A DNA stretch of 16,082 bases from Alphaproteobacteria bacterium. GTDB taxonomy: Bacteria > Pseudomonadota > Alphaproteobacteria > RF32 > CAG-239. The notes beneath the pieces were generated by a model. That model did no database searches. It was not told where the DNA came from and saw only the letters and a list, made by a program, of their open reading frames with translations. The stretch is from positions 1-16,082 of the forward strand of contig JAFVBT010000017.1 of the NCBI GenBank assembly GCA_017479785.1, given 5' to 3'. The position numbers were made by a program, and so were the translations under genes. How positions within the stretch are numbered: the stretch's first letter is position 1; each line of letters begins with the position of its first letter. This document shows, one piece after another, positions 10,901 through 15,811 of this stretch.

Positions 10901-13900
10901 ACGATTGATAATAAGTCAAAATTGTCGGCACGCAACGAGCTTGAAATTGATTTTAATTCAAGCAATAATTTAACATCTCGCGTAGTTTCCGATGTAACCA
11001 ATTTTTCCGGTGAACCGGTAGCAAAATCATACCTTGATTTAACGATAAATAACACACTTGAAAACAGCGGAACAATTTATGCCGGTAATTTGCTTGATAT
11101 CAATTTTATGCTTGGTTCTAATAATATTTTAACACAATTTGCTCAATCAGTCAGTACAGCCGCAATTGCAAGCACAACTGAAGATGGTAAATTGACAAGG
11201 AAAATTAATAATAAGATAGATAATAAAGCCAATGCGGAGATGACTTCAGGTAAAGATGTAGATATTAACTATACAAGCGGACAAGGTGAAACAAATTCCG
11301 TAATTTATTGGGTAACTAAAAGCGCTTGGGGAGCTATAACAAACAGCGGTCAATCATCAAAACGTGAGTTGTATAATGGTTATTCTCTGATTAATAACGG
11401 TAAAATCACGGCCGCACAAAATAATGCAAAGTATATGAAGATAAATCGTGATGGAACGGTTGACCAAACAACCCTTAGAAGTTTTTATGATACTGATTAT
11501 ATCTTAAGTGACGACGAGGTTATTAATGGCGCCAAGTTAAAAGAACAAAAACTTGCGGATATTGATATTGAGTTGGAAAATGCTAACGGAACGATTCAAG
11601 AATATGAGGATACAATAGCAAATTATAACACCATAATGGCCAATCTTAACGAGCAGAAAGCTGAGGCAGAGGCAGCCATTGGTGAGCTGACTACGCTGAT
11701 AGAAAATGGCGCGGTTTTGCTTGAATCTAAAGCCGGCGGTAGCGGCATTTATGCTGAAATCAGCGCTTTTGATTTGAAGATGCAAAAAGATATGGGGTGT
11801 GTCAGATATACCAACAATGATCCGGGTTATGCAAGCAAAATAACTCTGGATGAATACAATACGATGATGCAAGATTATGCTAAAGAACTCAGTAATGATG
11901 AAAATCTTACAATATCTGAATTTTTGAATACCAAAAATTATGGTTTTTCAGATGCCCAGAAAACAAATATCGTAAACGGATACAACGATGTTAAGAGCAG
12001 ACTTTCGACCACGGCGCATGGTTTTGCTCAGTATATCGGTAAAGATGGTATAACCTATATTGCCGCCCTAAATCCGACCGGCGAAGGAGCAGCTCAATCT
12101 TGCAAGAATATGGTTGATTTGAACAACACAATAGCAGATATTGAAAATCAAATTCAATCAGCTCAAAATATCAAAGACAATGGTATAGCTTTATTAGAGG
12201 AATTGAATAGCGAAAGAACAGCACTCATAACCGAATATAACGACATATATGAAACACCAGACAGCGAATATGATTATAACGGCAACTACTCCATTGTCTT
12301 TAAGGACATCATTATTAACCCGGACAGCGGAAAAATTAACATACACGGATTAACAAACGATGGTATCAGCGGCAACGGAACAGTTGAAATTGCTAAAGCA
12401 GGTTTGCAAATAGATAACTATTCTACTCGTTCATTGGTGTTTAATGATGTTGTTGTTAATGAAACATCTTCAGGCGGTAGCTTTGTTGTTAATGATAAGA
12501 GTATGAGTGAGTTTGCCGATAAAAATCAAGCCATAAGCGGACAGAAAGCGTATGAATATCTCTATGGCAATTCAAGCTGGTGGAATCTAAATGATGAAAG
12601 ACCTTCATTTGACAGTCTGCCGACATCGGGTGTTCATTATGTTACAAATGATACGGGGATTATAGGAACAACAATAAATAATTATTACGACAACAATCAC
12701 CCGCTTGCGGACACGTTTGATATTCCAAATCCGACTGTTGCATCCGATATTACGATTAACGGTGATATCAACACGGGTTCTTTGAGTATTTCCAATGAAA
12801 GCGGAAATATTGCCATTCAAAGCGGTGATATGAATACGGGTAGCATGAATTTGTATGCTATGAACGGAGAAGTTAATATTACGGCGCATAATGATGCAAA
12901 TAATGCAAAATTTAACTTAAACAGTGGAGGCCAGATTTTTGCGGCTGATGGTGTAAATATAACTGCCGATGAGGTTGATATTAAATCAGGTTCAAATATT
13001 AAGACGGGTTATTCTTTAAGAGGCATTACCATCACAGATGAAATGCTAAAAGAAGAAAACTTGATTATTGATCCGACAACCGGTGAAAAGAATCTCATCA
13101 ATTTAGGCGGCAACCAGTTAAGTCCTGATCTGAATGACGGAGTGGTAAAGGGAAATATCAAAGCAATTTATCAAGATGGTCAGATATATGTATATGATTT
13201 GCCTGAACTTAAAACCGACAATGGTGTTAAAATCGTAGCAAGCACAGGTACGGTCAAAGGTATAACTACAGTTTCTACCGGCTCTCAGGCGATAGAAATA
13301 AATAACAAAACAAATAAAACTTTGGTAACGGGTGATATTGTCAATACTGCAGTTGATGGGCAGTATTCCGTTCAAGGGGGAGCAACATCAGCAGCAAATT
13401 TAACCACACAGGAAGTCATCAATACAAAAATTGATATATCATCAAACGGTAAAGCGGTTATCAATGGCAAAATCGTTAATGGTATTGACGGTCAATCCGG
13501 TGAGCCTTTAGAAAATGGAAAACTAAGTATTAATGCTAAAAACGGTGTCGATATTGCCAAGCATCAAACATACGATTCTATAACAGCTGGAGGTTCAGTT
13601 GATATTGTTAATAACGGTAGCGGTACATTAAATGTATATGGTGATATTACAAATAAGAAAGGTAATACCAATATGTATGGCTCTAATGGTGTATCAGTTT
13701 ATGGAAAAGTCCATAATATTGATGGTGATGTTGTTATGACTGCTCCTAAAGGCAATTTAACATTAGCAAGAGGTTCACAAGTTCATGTCGATAAAGGCGA
13801 TCTCAAGCTTAATCAACACGATTTGCACGGTAGCTTGATTATGAATGGTCAGGTCATACTTCGTGATGGTAATTTGATGACCGATAGTTTCGGCAATGAA

Positions 13901-14305
13901 ACAGATAACGGTCTTGTATTTGGTAAAGAATTCATGGCTGAAAATGATTTAGGTAATTTGTTAGCGTTGAATTTTAATGAACCGGAAATTGACTACGTCT
14001 TAAACAACAATATGGGTTACGGTTACGATGTTACAAAAGATAAAGACCTGAAATCCAGCGTGAAAATCTTAAGATTGCACAAGGATGGTGCGACCATCGT
14101 TAATGAGAATAATTGGAAAGCCGGTGATAAGATGGAGCTTTCCATCGAATTTGAAGGCGTTAATATCATGGCTCAATGCAAAGTCGTTAAAGTTGAAAAC
14201 GGCGTTGCACAGATTAGATTCCTTAACTTGCCTAGATCTATCGCTAATAAAATTACTGAGCGCTATATGAATAAAGGCTTATTCCATCAATGGGTATCTA
14301 ACTGA
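1937..14305 (+). CDS. Giant TpsA filamentous adhesin, leukotoxin LktA-like, 4122 residues
   Basis: This is the secreted partner of a two-partner system. The ATG at 1937 is the first in-frame one after a TGA at 1919; GGA at 1928-1930 is a weak ribosome site. Domains: extended signal peptide (1-49, long basic n-region, hydrophobic core about 30-46, VFA before Gln50); TPS secretion domain (about 50-250) with the FxxPxG-type motif FVSPNG at 130-135; beta-helix shaft (about 290-3010) of degenerate repeats typically reading IxNSxIxAxxDIxIxA; an Asp-rich insert (about 1155-1190); GGFI-type repeats (2756-2920); a helical insert (about 3200-3440) with Cys3288 and Cys3389; a second beta-rich stretch (about 3445-4020); and a PilZ-like end (4038-4122). 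Only three cysteines were found by eye. No autotransporter barrel or CdiA-like toxin tail is seen, and the frame is unbroken. Role as surface adhesin or toxin is inferred from the family. Confidence 0.92.
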   Translation: MKQKAILRKNQQTSKSQEIVFKEPSVFRKIVSFITAYSMLFLNITPVFAQTNITGVQGNNGVYDIDAAKVSGSTGFRQYTDFTLDNGDVANLKFDQGYDKFVNLVDNQVNINGILNTIKNNAFYNGHAIFVSPNGIVVGASGVLNVGSLTMATPSADKYNSFKNGYEADLGNHIFGSDKYNELINDSHGNITINGKIMAKENVELYGDNITIKGSQNNKAGIVAGVKNQNKITTQQQAKQVFDSLVQNNIKDADNFNLEGGKIKIVAGFKDYTLKDGKPDKPNGTSNKAEVNVDDANLGANEVEIKANTIRDAYVYATADEAISSTIDITRSDITAENIDILANSEDYYGRNVNLTVPAIYLWIFDADDHDAHISDFFTETVYNGFEGVRTTATVDVKDAVLQAIEDISIEATTSSKTGISTDILGQFIPSIIYGYGTKTVTQINIENSVLNAGGDIDLNANSENILKTKIWDDIAAGLTLRVTDAFNLILMKNSASADTKVVIDHSTLEAENVSAQATAYNEMDNEAVLQERIGKNDFMSEVNNKGGSAISLGGIINVSDIKSAVEVKNDSKIIATKDVDLKAWNVNDISNWMDAEIKDVEDYTNQKPFKEGTNWFSKRLNDIGALAGMWDKISTFTLKDFATKFQQKGKNIYDIAHPEQKQKMENATMQAGLAAVWNNVSTTNNVKIDNSTISAKNIEIRAHTIDNTINEADGYADETANWGGALGMVVNKQHNDNSVDILNASKLTAAEDIDVTSVVELPAQQGSLGLSATVFGHPINFAVDFGFNADDEWEFGFHDVTNSPLADTLMPKAGVFGFYNNFATGSSAGEKASASGAIIYSELKNNSDINITNSTLTANTGDVVMNAIVSASAHDAADFFNYDGLIDEIKTLAGGDFNKYNQESGSGLGAAVIVQNFTNNAGVTIDNSKITAKEGDVTLNAAAEQSYLTILTPGGKAESFGLDGAVNIQEIFGTTAVTVKNGTEIKADNISIDAGKANNVLSKKGTHMADTSEEFISTNGDVILDYYTVEEDNGGLLPNIVIYQKYRDIKDHITSVVINGSYTKQSEETTEQSSSGAAVGASVSVQEIERAVKADILNSKLVADSNLSVKSDSRMKNIFVTLAGAFAGGVEKPNDTGANNGGLGNVQRNAENAQDKEDDADLLEALLYDDDGLLNDMLGNGDGDDVNPLENMRSSFSLSVAGTVVVLNDQTDISSTVANSELKVGKDLDVTADRDSHLLTISGGLAKSNQYGAGASVNVYKQAGSVKASILDNTKIIFAAEDVNPKFNVKAHNDNSLINIAVGVAAAGDPGDTQNVNFKAAVGGSVNVNTLKPEITASIENSTVKVEEDGKDIDATVKAENEVDSYNIAGGGSYINGGSNAIGAGVALNYNNVKNDVQAYVANSILNNINTLSVLSSSDNDMNDFAVAGSLVRGDDTSGWVFDGSIDINYIHDTVKSRIIGSTITANDDVEVKADAKDDSLAAAGTLNISTANSGVGVNGDVIVNVIRNNVLAEIGDSYQIINLKPVVDRNSDILSAKDVKVAATSTEKVNDILAGIAVSTKGTYLMAAANVNVNSIENDVKSYVSGNIGTGENSKAISGLNVAAYDETTIYSRGGTVSASTSNEATSVVAGSVNVDKLAKTVEAKIFNADVKATGNVTASAASVNSMGGTKGDDNKYSSDDVTSDAYRDKLLHKDAEDRYDGLNMKDGVSLDQDSDFANWNMFFDIAGGANIAVAGAGIGKVIENTITAEIANSKIEADKLYVLADDYSIKNIIAGTISGSFKGSSGLSVLYAKDKSVTSALVGKGSELNIVNNLIIDAANRKDNHQILIAGSGAMKGSINANIAINDIEDEVYAKIDNETTAKDIKAGNISINANEDINASHIVVSGGGASNLVLDVNPIVNTYNATVVSAIKNSKVKDASIAINAQTTMDSLDVSAGVAGVAKGIAGVGVAIKNDYIGNIKSYIDNAVINTEKDIDIDASSVINANNWVVGGSAAGQGVSVTLNVLWNNVNSTLEAGIENSTIEKADAITINTNKDKTDHIDNTAIAAALAGQGASAIVNVIKNDFTNTATSYVENTGSTEIGSLEVESNSDRRTNNINFGLIITGEGAGLAANALSNDINSTTRSYIDAKSKTLNVERNLDVKSNDTAAARNSVVMGSLVALGGGVGLNINLYSANNLVKSEILSATAGQINAGSVNMNSELTNAMDNTQVDLSLGLATAPIDVQVIKIGQKTNTYSQAEIISDVNKYLNTMFSMIPQGLSTSTTPSNNLQAGAISSISGNIKTVLDTNINAKSHVKGLTKQDGKDVLTNELDLNSFTLVGGLGSASVGVRDVQIANNTVAEIKGGKVESTDGDVSISAQSEANVKMTNTSAEISGLQISGGSDIYENSSETLAQIKDSEVNAQSIGINSKSKSHAKIDTTHVAGSIGSAVNVDLVEAKDTNKTISLITGNTNINANDKLTIHSTVDTDLQSLKLSVPIAGASLVSVLKNDATANTISKAIIEDVNGTINTNGLEIVTDYDDMSVTARSNIVSVKAISVAEYNDSGAFMNAYFKSGIDSIDGLILKNTGTTQITTAKANSQKDVLAYGRTHDVSVQGIGIYTGTFANAKTNATSATVLKVKDHTSDKLNINQYLNSKAKADANGTKVTAAGVYAVAAEATDESKMTLDIGGTNTVLGRANIIATHNATSEADLKAFNLGLLVSGSRLRLNSDMEADTIANIGGNFNVLGTIADIEIITTRNAKLDKTSGTGGFINVADTGVANVLKGQSVLNLSALKTNAENKNRMAILNRSVNNYNIKTTDGSGGFINVADSSATSSFNTTTETNIENSDINSSSDFNVTTDDSTQIEDDASAAGGGFISYVNGSINNNYLSNAKINIKNSNIKAQNMKLMATAGVGAYPKDAHYTGDAGGVVAFDYIDVNNTITSTSEINIQNSILEATHNAIFDVSSNNYFKQKIESGAYGLKSKASGVSHLNVTNNNKITIDNKSKLSARNELEIDFNSSNNLTSRVVSDVTNFSGEPVAKSYLDLTINNTLENSGTIYAGNLLDINFMLGSNNILTQFAQSVSTAAIASTTEDGKLTRKINNKIDNKANAEMTSGKDVDINYTSGQGETNSVIYWVTKSAWGAITNSGQSSKRELYNGYSLINNGKITAAQNNAKYMKINRDGTVDQTTLRSFYDTDYILSDDEVINGAKLKEQKLADIDIELENANGTIQEYEDTIANYNTIMANLNEQKAEAEAAIGELTTLIENGAVLLESKAGGSGIYAEISAFDLKMQKDMGCVRYTNNDPGYASKITLDEYNTMMQDYAKELSNDENLTISEFLNTKNYGFSDAQKTNIVNGYNDVKSRLSTTAHGFAQYIGKDGITYIAALNPTGEGAAQSCKNMVDLNNTIADIENQIQSAQNIKDNGIALLEELNSERTALITEYNDIYETPDSEYDYNGNYSIVFKDIIINPDSGKINIHGLTNDGISGNGTVEIAKAGLQIDNYSTRSLVFNDVVVNETSSGGSFVVNDKSMSEFADKNQAISGQKAYEYLYGNSSWWNLNDERPSFDSLPTSGVHYVTNDTGIIGTTINNYYDNNHPLADTFDIPNPTVASDITINGDINTGSLSISNESGNIAIQSGDMNTGSMNLYAMNGEVNITAHNDANNAKFNLNSGGQIFAADGVNITADEVDIKSGSNIKTGYSLRGITITDEMLKEENLIIDPTTGEKNLINLGGNQLSPDLNDGVVKGNIKAIYQDGQIYVYDLPELKTDNGVKIVASTGTVKGITTVSTGSQAIEINNKTNKTLVTGDIVNTAVDGQYSVQGGATSAANLTTQEVINTKIDISSNGKAVINGKIVNGIDGQSGEPLENGKLSINAKNGVDIAKHQTYDSITAGGSVDIVNNGSGTLNVYGDITNKKGNTNMYGSNGVSVYGKVHNIDGDVVMTAPKGNLTLARGSQVHVDKGDLKLNQHDLHGSLIMNGQVILRDGNLMTDSFGNETDNGLVFGKEFMAENDLGNLLALNFNEPEIDYVLNNNMGYGYDVTKDKDLKSSVKILRLHKDGATIVNENNWKAGDKMELSIEFEGVNIMAQCKVVKVENGVAQIRFLNLPRSIANKITERYMNKGLFHQWVSN
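3265..10970 (+). repeat. Degenerate beta-helix repeat array within the adhesin
   Basis: The protein repeats a unit of roughly 53-56 residues: a Gly/Ala-rich AGxxAxGxxGVG stretch, then VNVxxNxVxAxI, then xNSxIxAxxDIxIxAxS. Clear examples are near residues 445, 690, 1000, 1270, 1785 and 2010. Two successive units counted around residues 2000-2110 measure 56 and 54 residues. DNA identity between units is low, so this is an old, diverged array and not a recent tandem expansion. Such arrays form the right-handed beta-helix shaft of filamentous exoproteins. Boundaries are approximate. Confidence 0.75.
10202..10850 (+). repeat. Four GGFI-type repeats, 52-54 residue period, inside the adhesin
   Basis: GGFINVAD occurs at residues 2756 and 2810-2811, followed by GGGFISYV near 2862 and a diverged GGVVAFDY near 2916. 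Counting from the Phe position gives 2758, 2812, 2864 and 2918 (Val in the last), so spacings of 54, 52 and 54. Each unit closes with a segment such as INIKNSNIKA or INIQNSILEA. This is a distinct subtype of the shaft repeat and resembles the roughly 53-residue tandem unit associated with LktA-type adhesins. That family link is from memory. Confidence 0.65.
11534..12253 (+). other. Cysteine-bracketed helical insert in the adhesin (residues about 3200-3440)
   Basis: Within the beta-rich protein, residues about 3200-3265 are Glu/Lys/Leu-rich with heptad-like spacing (KEQKLADIDIELENA and onward) and predict a coiled coil. A second such helix spans about 3394-3440 (NNTIADIENQIQSAQ and onward). 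Between them lies a mixed region with Cys3288 (GCVRYTNN) and Cys3389 (AAQSCKN). These are two of only three cysteines in 4122 residues, about 100 apart, and could form a disulfide closing the base of a helical hairpin. Structure and disulfide are inferred from composition and position. Confidence 0.6.
14048..14302 (+). other. PilZ-like beta-barrel domain at the adhesin C-terminus (residues 4038-4122)
   Basis: The last 85 residues depart from shaft-repeat style and follow the PilZ strand order: VKILRLHKDGATIV, then a turn with KAGDKMELSIEF, then VNIMAQCKVVKVENG, then VAQIRFLNLP, then a C-terminal helix IANKITERYM. This matches the typical PilZ layout of a G-A-x-I strand, a GD/GxxV turn, an xGxVV-like strand and a GIxFxxL-like strand. 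The RxxxR motif is not visible upstream, and the D-x-S-x-x-G position reads R-L-H-K-D-G, so c-di-GMP binding is doubtful. Read by eye; a profile search would decide. Confidence 0.6.
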
Positions 14306-14323
14306 GCCGATATTAAAAACGAA

Positions 14324-14354
14324 AAAAAAGGAGCTTATAATAGGCTCCTTTTTT
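14324..14354. terminator. Bidirectional rho-independent terminator between convergent genes
   Basis: A run of A, then GGAGC, a nine-base loop (TTATAATAG), GCTCC and a run of T form an 11-bp perfect stem counting the A/T pairs. It has a U-tract on either strand, so it can end both the adhesin transcript (stop at 14303-14305) and the convergent OmpH-like transcript (stop at 14378-14380). Confidence 0.9.
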
Positions 14355-14377
14355 ATTTATAAAATGCTATGAAAATT

Positions 14378-14836
14378 TTATTTAATAACCTTGATAACTT
14401 CTTCTGTAATGTCATCGCCACCATAAATAACAACGCCTTTAGAAATTACGGATTTGTACCCTTTTTCTTTAGCCGTTTTGATAATGGTATCATTGATATC
14501 TTTATCCACGGCTTGTAGCTTTTCATTATAATCTTTAGAAAGCTCATCACGTTTTTGCACAAATTCAGCATTATATCGCTGTAATAAAGCTTCTTGTTTT
14601 TCTTTATTTCCTTCAGATTTAACTTCTTTTTGAACACCCTGCAACCATAGTGTCAACTCTTGTGTTTTCGTTTCTACATCGGTTTTTAAGGCTTTAACTT
14701 CGGTAGATTTATTAACGATAGTAGCAACGTCAACAACTGCCATTTTATTCCCGCAACATTTAATTGTGCAACCGATGCCTATTCCGGCACACAATATGGC
14801 CGCAGCACCTAATGATAATGTAATTTTGTTATTCAT
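14378..14836 (-). CDS. Skp/OmpH-family envelope protein, 152 residues
   Basis: Skp/OmpH proteins are periplasmic holdases for unfolded outer-membrane proteins, with a small beta body and long helical arms. Here residues 1-22 form a hydrophobic signal or anchor segment. MAVVDVATIVNKS (32-44) matches the family's N-terminal strand, a charged Lys/Glu-rich coiled coil runs from about 45 to 125, and the end (GYKSVISKGVVIYGGDDITEEVIKVI) fits the typical closing strands and DIT-V segment. The length is close to E. coli Skp. The start is well supported by an AAGG ribosome site at 14844-14847, seven bases upstream. Odd features are a cysteine cluster (Cys16, 23, 27, 28) around the N-terminal segment; GIGC at 20-23 is a poor lipobox, so lipidation is uncertain. 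The gene converges on the giant adhesin gene. Chaperoning that adhesin or its transporter is possible, but only position suggests it. Confidence 0.8.
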   Translation of the reverse strand: MNNKITLSLGAAAILCAGIGIGCTIKCCGNKMAVVDVATIVNKSTEVKALKTDVETKTQELTLWLQGVQKEVKSEGNKEKQEALLQRYNAEFVQKRDELSKDYNEKLQAVDKDINDTIIKTAKEKGYKSVISKGVVIYGGDDITEEVIKVIK

Positions 14837-14872
14837 ATTTATACCTTTCTGTTTGTGAAAATTTATGCGGTT

Positions 14873-14900
14873 ATTATGAACATTTATAAGAGAATTTCAA
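14873..14900 (-). promoter_or_regulatory. Predicted promoter of the OmpH-like gene
   Basis: On the minus strand TTGAAA (14900-14895) and CATAAT (14878-14873) are 16 bases apart, in the 80-bp gap after the SLOG gene. The predicted start near 14866 gives a leader of about 30 bases. No terminator is visible between the two genes, so readthrough from the SLOG gene is also possible. Confidence 0.5.
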
Positions 14901-14916
14901 TAAAAAAATGCATGAC

Positions 14917-15405
14917 CTATAAATATCTTCTATCAATCATATCTGCGATGTTAATGATAGTTTTCCCGTTTTTTTCAGCACGCTTAACCGCTTTATATGC
15001 TCCGCCGGATTTTTCTAAGATAAAGCAAATGATATAATCCGCATTATCGGCAATATATTTGTTACGGCGTTCTATAGCAAATTTAGGGTGTCCGTCTGCC
15101 GCCTCATAAGGATAATCAAGTTCGTAGCGTTCTTCCAGCCATTCACGGCGCGGTTTAGAAAATTTACTGGGATTATAGGCACTAACGTAGCAGACATATA
15201 TAAAATGCTTGTATTTTTCTTTCATTCGGGACATAACCATACGGGAAATCCAGTCGAAATTTCCCTCATTACATACCCAAAATTCATTTACTCCTTGTGC
15301 AATAAGACTTTCTACAGTTTCTTCAACTTTGCTTTCTACTGCTTCTGTCGCCGGTGTGTCGCGGTGGCCGAAAAATGCGCATATACTCAAAAAAACATCT
15401 ACCAT
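14917..15405 (-). CDS. SLOG-superfamily (DUF1273/YpsA-like) Rossmann-fold protein, 162 residues
   Basis: The protein has the layout of small SLOG proteins, which are Rossmann-like domains thought to bind nucleotides or nucleotide-derived ligands. An N-terminal strand leads into FFGHRD (11-16), helix EAVESKVEETVESLIAQG follows, then a strand at about 41-46 (EFWVCN). A second half holds RRNKYIADNADYIICF (113-128) and the glycine motif GGAYKAV (134-140), with a final strand TIINIA (149-154). The ATG at 15405 directly follows an in-frame TGA. It adds about five residues before the usual start of this family; a TTG at 15390 would give MSICAFFGHRD, the more typical N-terminus, so the start is uncertain. 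No clear ribosome site precedes either. The segment just upstream is strongly structured. No substrate or pathway can be named. Confidence 0.8.
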   Translation of the reverse strand: MVDVFLSICAFFGHRDTPATEAVESKVEETVESLIAQGVNEFWVCNEGNFDWISRMVMSRMKEKYKHFIYVCYVSAYNPSKFSKPRREWLEERYELDYPYEAADGHPKFAIERRNKYIADNADYIICFILEKSGGAYKAVKRAEKNGKTIINIADMIDRRYL

Positions 15406-15407
15406 TC

Positions 15408-15618
15408 AGCCCATCCAAATTATTGCCATAAAAGGCGGTGGGTGTTACAAACTACGAACAATATGAGAAGTAGCCCAGCATATTTGAGCAGAGCCTTATT
15501 TCCGCTGGCACCCACCAATTTGGTGAGCCCATACAGCAAAATGACCTTTGTTTTGATACAAAAGTCCCATTTGCCCATATTGTTCAGGGTTTGTACTCCC
15601 TTTATTGAGATATGGGCT
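15408..15618 (-). ncRNA. Candidate structured RNA or structured 5' leader, unidentified
   Basis: Complementary segments nest over about 210 bases (plus-strand coordinates): AGCCCAT 15408-15414 with ATGGGCT 15612-15618; ATAAA plus GG 15428-15435 with CCTTTAT 15599-15605; TACAAAC 15446-15452 with GTTTGTA 15589-15595; and GAACAATATG 15456-15465 with CATATTGTTC 15576-15585. The last two are separated only by a 3x3 internal loop, giving 17 pairs. Inside are two hairpins: 15507-15528 (GGC and CACCA with TGGTG and GCC) and 15536-15574 (GCAAAATG with CATTTGC, then TTTGT with ACAAA). Minus-strand orientation is chosen because a good promoter ends about 10 bases before the first helix. Size and closed-ended shape recall 6S RNA, but no conserved sequence could be matched. 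It could also be a regulatory leader of the SLOG gene or a palindromic mobile remnant. Confidence 0.5.
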
Positions 15619-15633
15619 ATCCCAACAAAACTC

Positions 15634-15662
15634 ACTATATAAAATGAATCATTAAAAAACAA
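15634..15662 (-). promoter_or_regulatory. Predicted promoter driving the structured RNA/SLOG transcript
   Basis: On the minus strand TTGTTT (15662-15657) and TATAGT (15639-15634) are separated by 17 bases. The predicted start near 15627 lies about nine bases upstream of the first paired segment of the candidate RNA and about 220 bases upstream of the SLOG start codon. The surrounding sequence (15620-15735) is very AT-rich. Confidence 0.5.
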
Positions 15663-15682
15663 TAAAAATATTTCTGTAATAA

Positions 15683-15701
15683 ATTGTTACATAAAAACAA
15701 T
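15683..15701. repeat. Small inverted repeat in the divergent intergenic region
   Basis: ATTGTT and AACAAT flank a seven-base spacer, about 20 bases upstream of the predicted SLOG-side promoter. It could be an operator, but in DNA this AT-rich a six-base repeat may be chance. Confidence 0.2.
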
Positions 15702-15742
15702 ACTAACTTATTGAAAAATCATCATTTTATTTAAAAAAGTAC

Positions 15743-15773
15743 TTGCGTTCTACCGTGGATATGTCAGTATAGA
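15743..15773 (+). promoter_or_regulatory. Weak candidate promoter of the DUF3768 gene
   Basis: TTGCGT (15743-15748) and TATAGA (15768-15773) are 19 bases apart, longer than ideal. It is the only plausible plus-strand pair seen close upstream of the gene. A start near 15780 would give a leader of about 30 bases. Confidence 0.3.
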
Positions 15774-15811
15774 ATATGTAAAGATAATTTAGTAAAATCA
15801 AGAGGTTAGAT

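Noticed and set aside
3754..13375. Several minus-strand open frames of 80-140 codons across the adhesin gene
   Set aside because: They lie wholly inside a clear 4122-codon gene and show no family resemblance. They are antisense shadows of biased codon use.
14048..14302. Reading the PilZ-like tail as a separate gene joined by a sequencing error
   Set aside because: The frame is continuous, with no stop, ribosome site or homopolymer tract at the junction that would suggest a missed boundary.
1937..14305. The adhesin as a CdiA-type contact-dependent toxin or as a classical autotransporter
   Set aside because: There is no VENN-like boundary, variable toxin tail or adjacent immunity gene, and no C-terminal translocator barrel. 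The nearby TpsB gene explains export.
15408..15618. The structured element as tmRNA, RNase P RNA or SRP RNA
   Set aside because: No tag-peptide reading frame, no GAGGAAAGUCC-type RNase P core and no SRP GGAAG/AGCAG loop motif was found on either strand. 6S RNA remains possible but unproven.
15088..15642. A 184-codon plus-strand frame
   Set aside because: It is antisense to the well-supported SLOG gene over most of its length, continues through the structured element, and has no recognisable domain.
15420..15662. An 80-codon minus-strand frame with a hydrophobic end inside the gene-free gap
   Set aside because: Its start lies in the predicted -35 box region and it resembles nothing known. 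The nested base pairing explains this sequence better than a membrane peptide does, though a small protein cannot be excluded outright.
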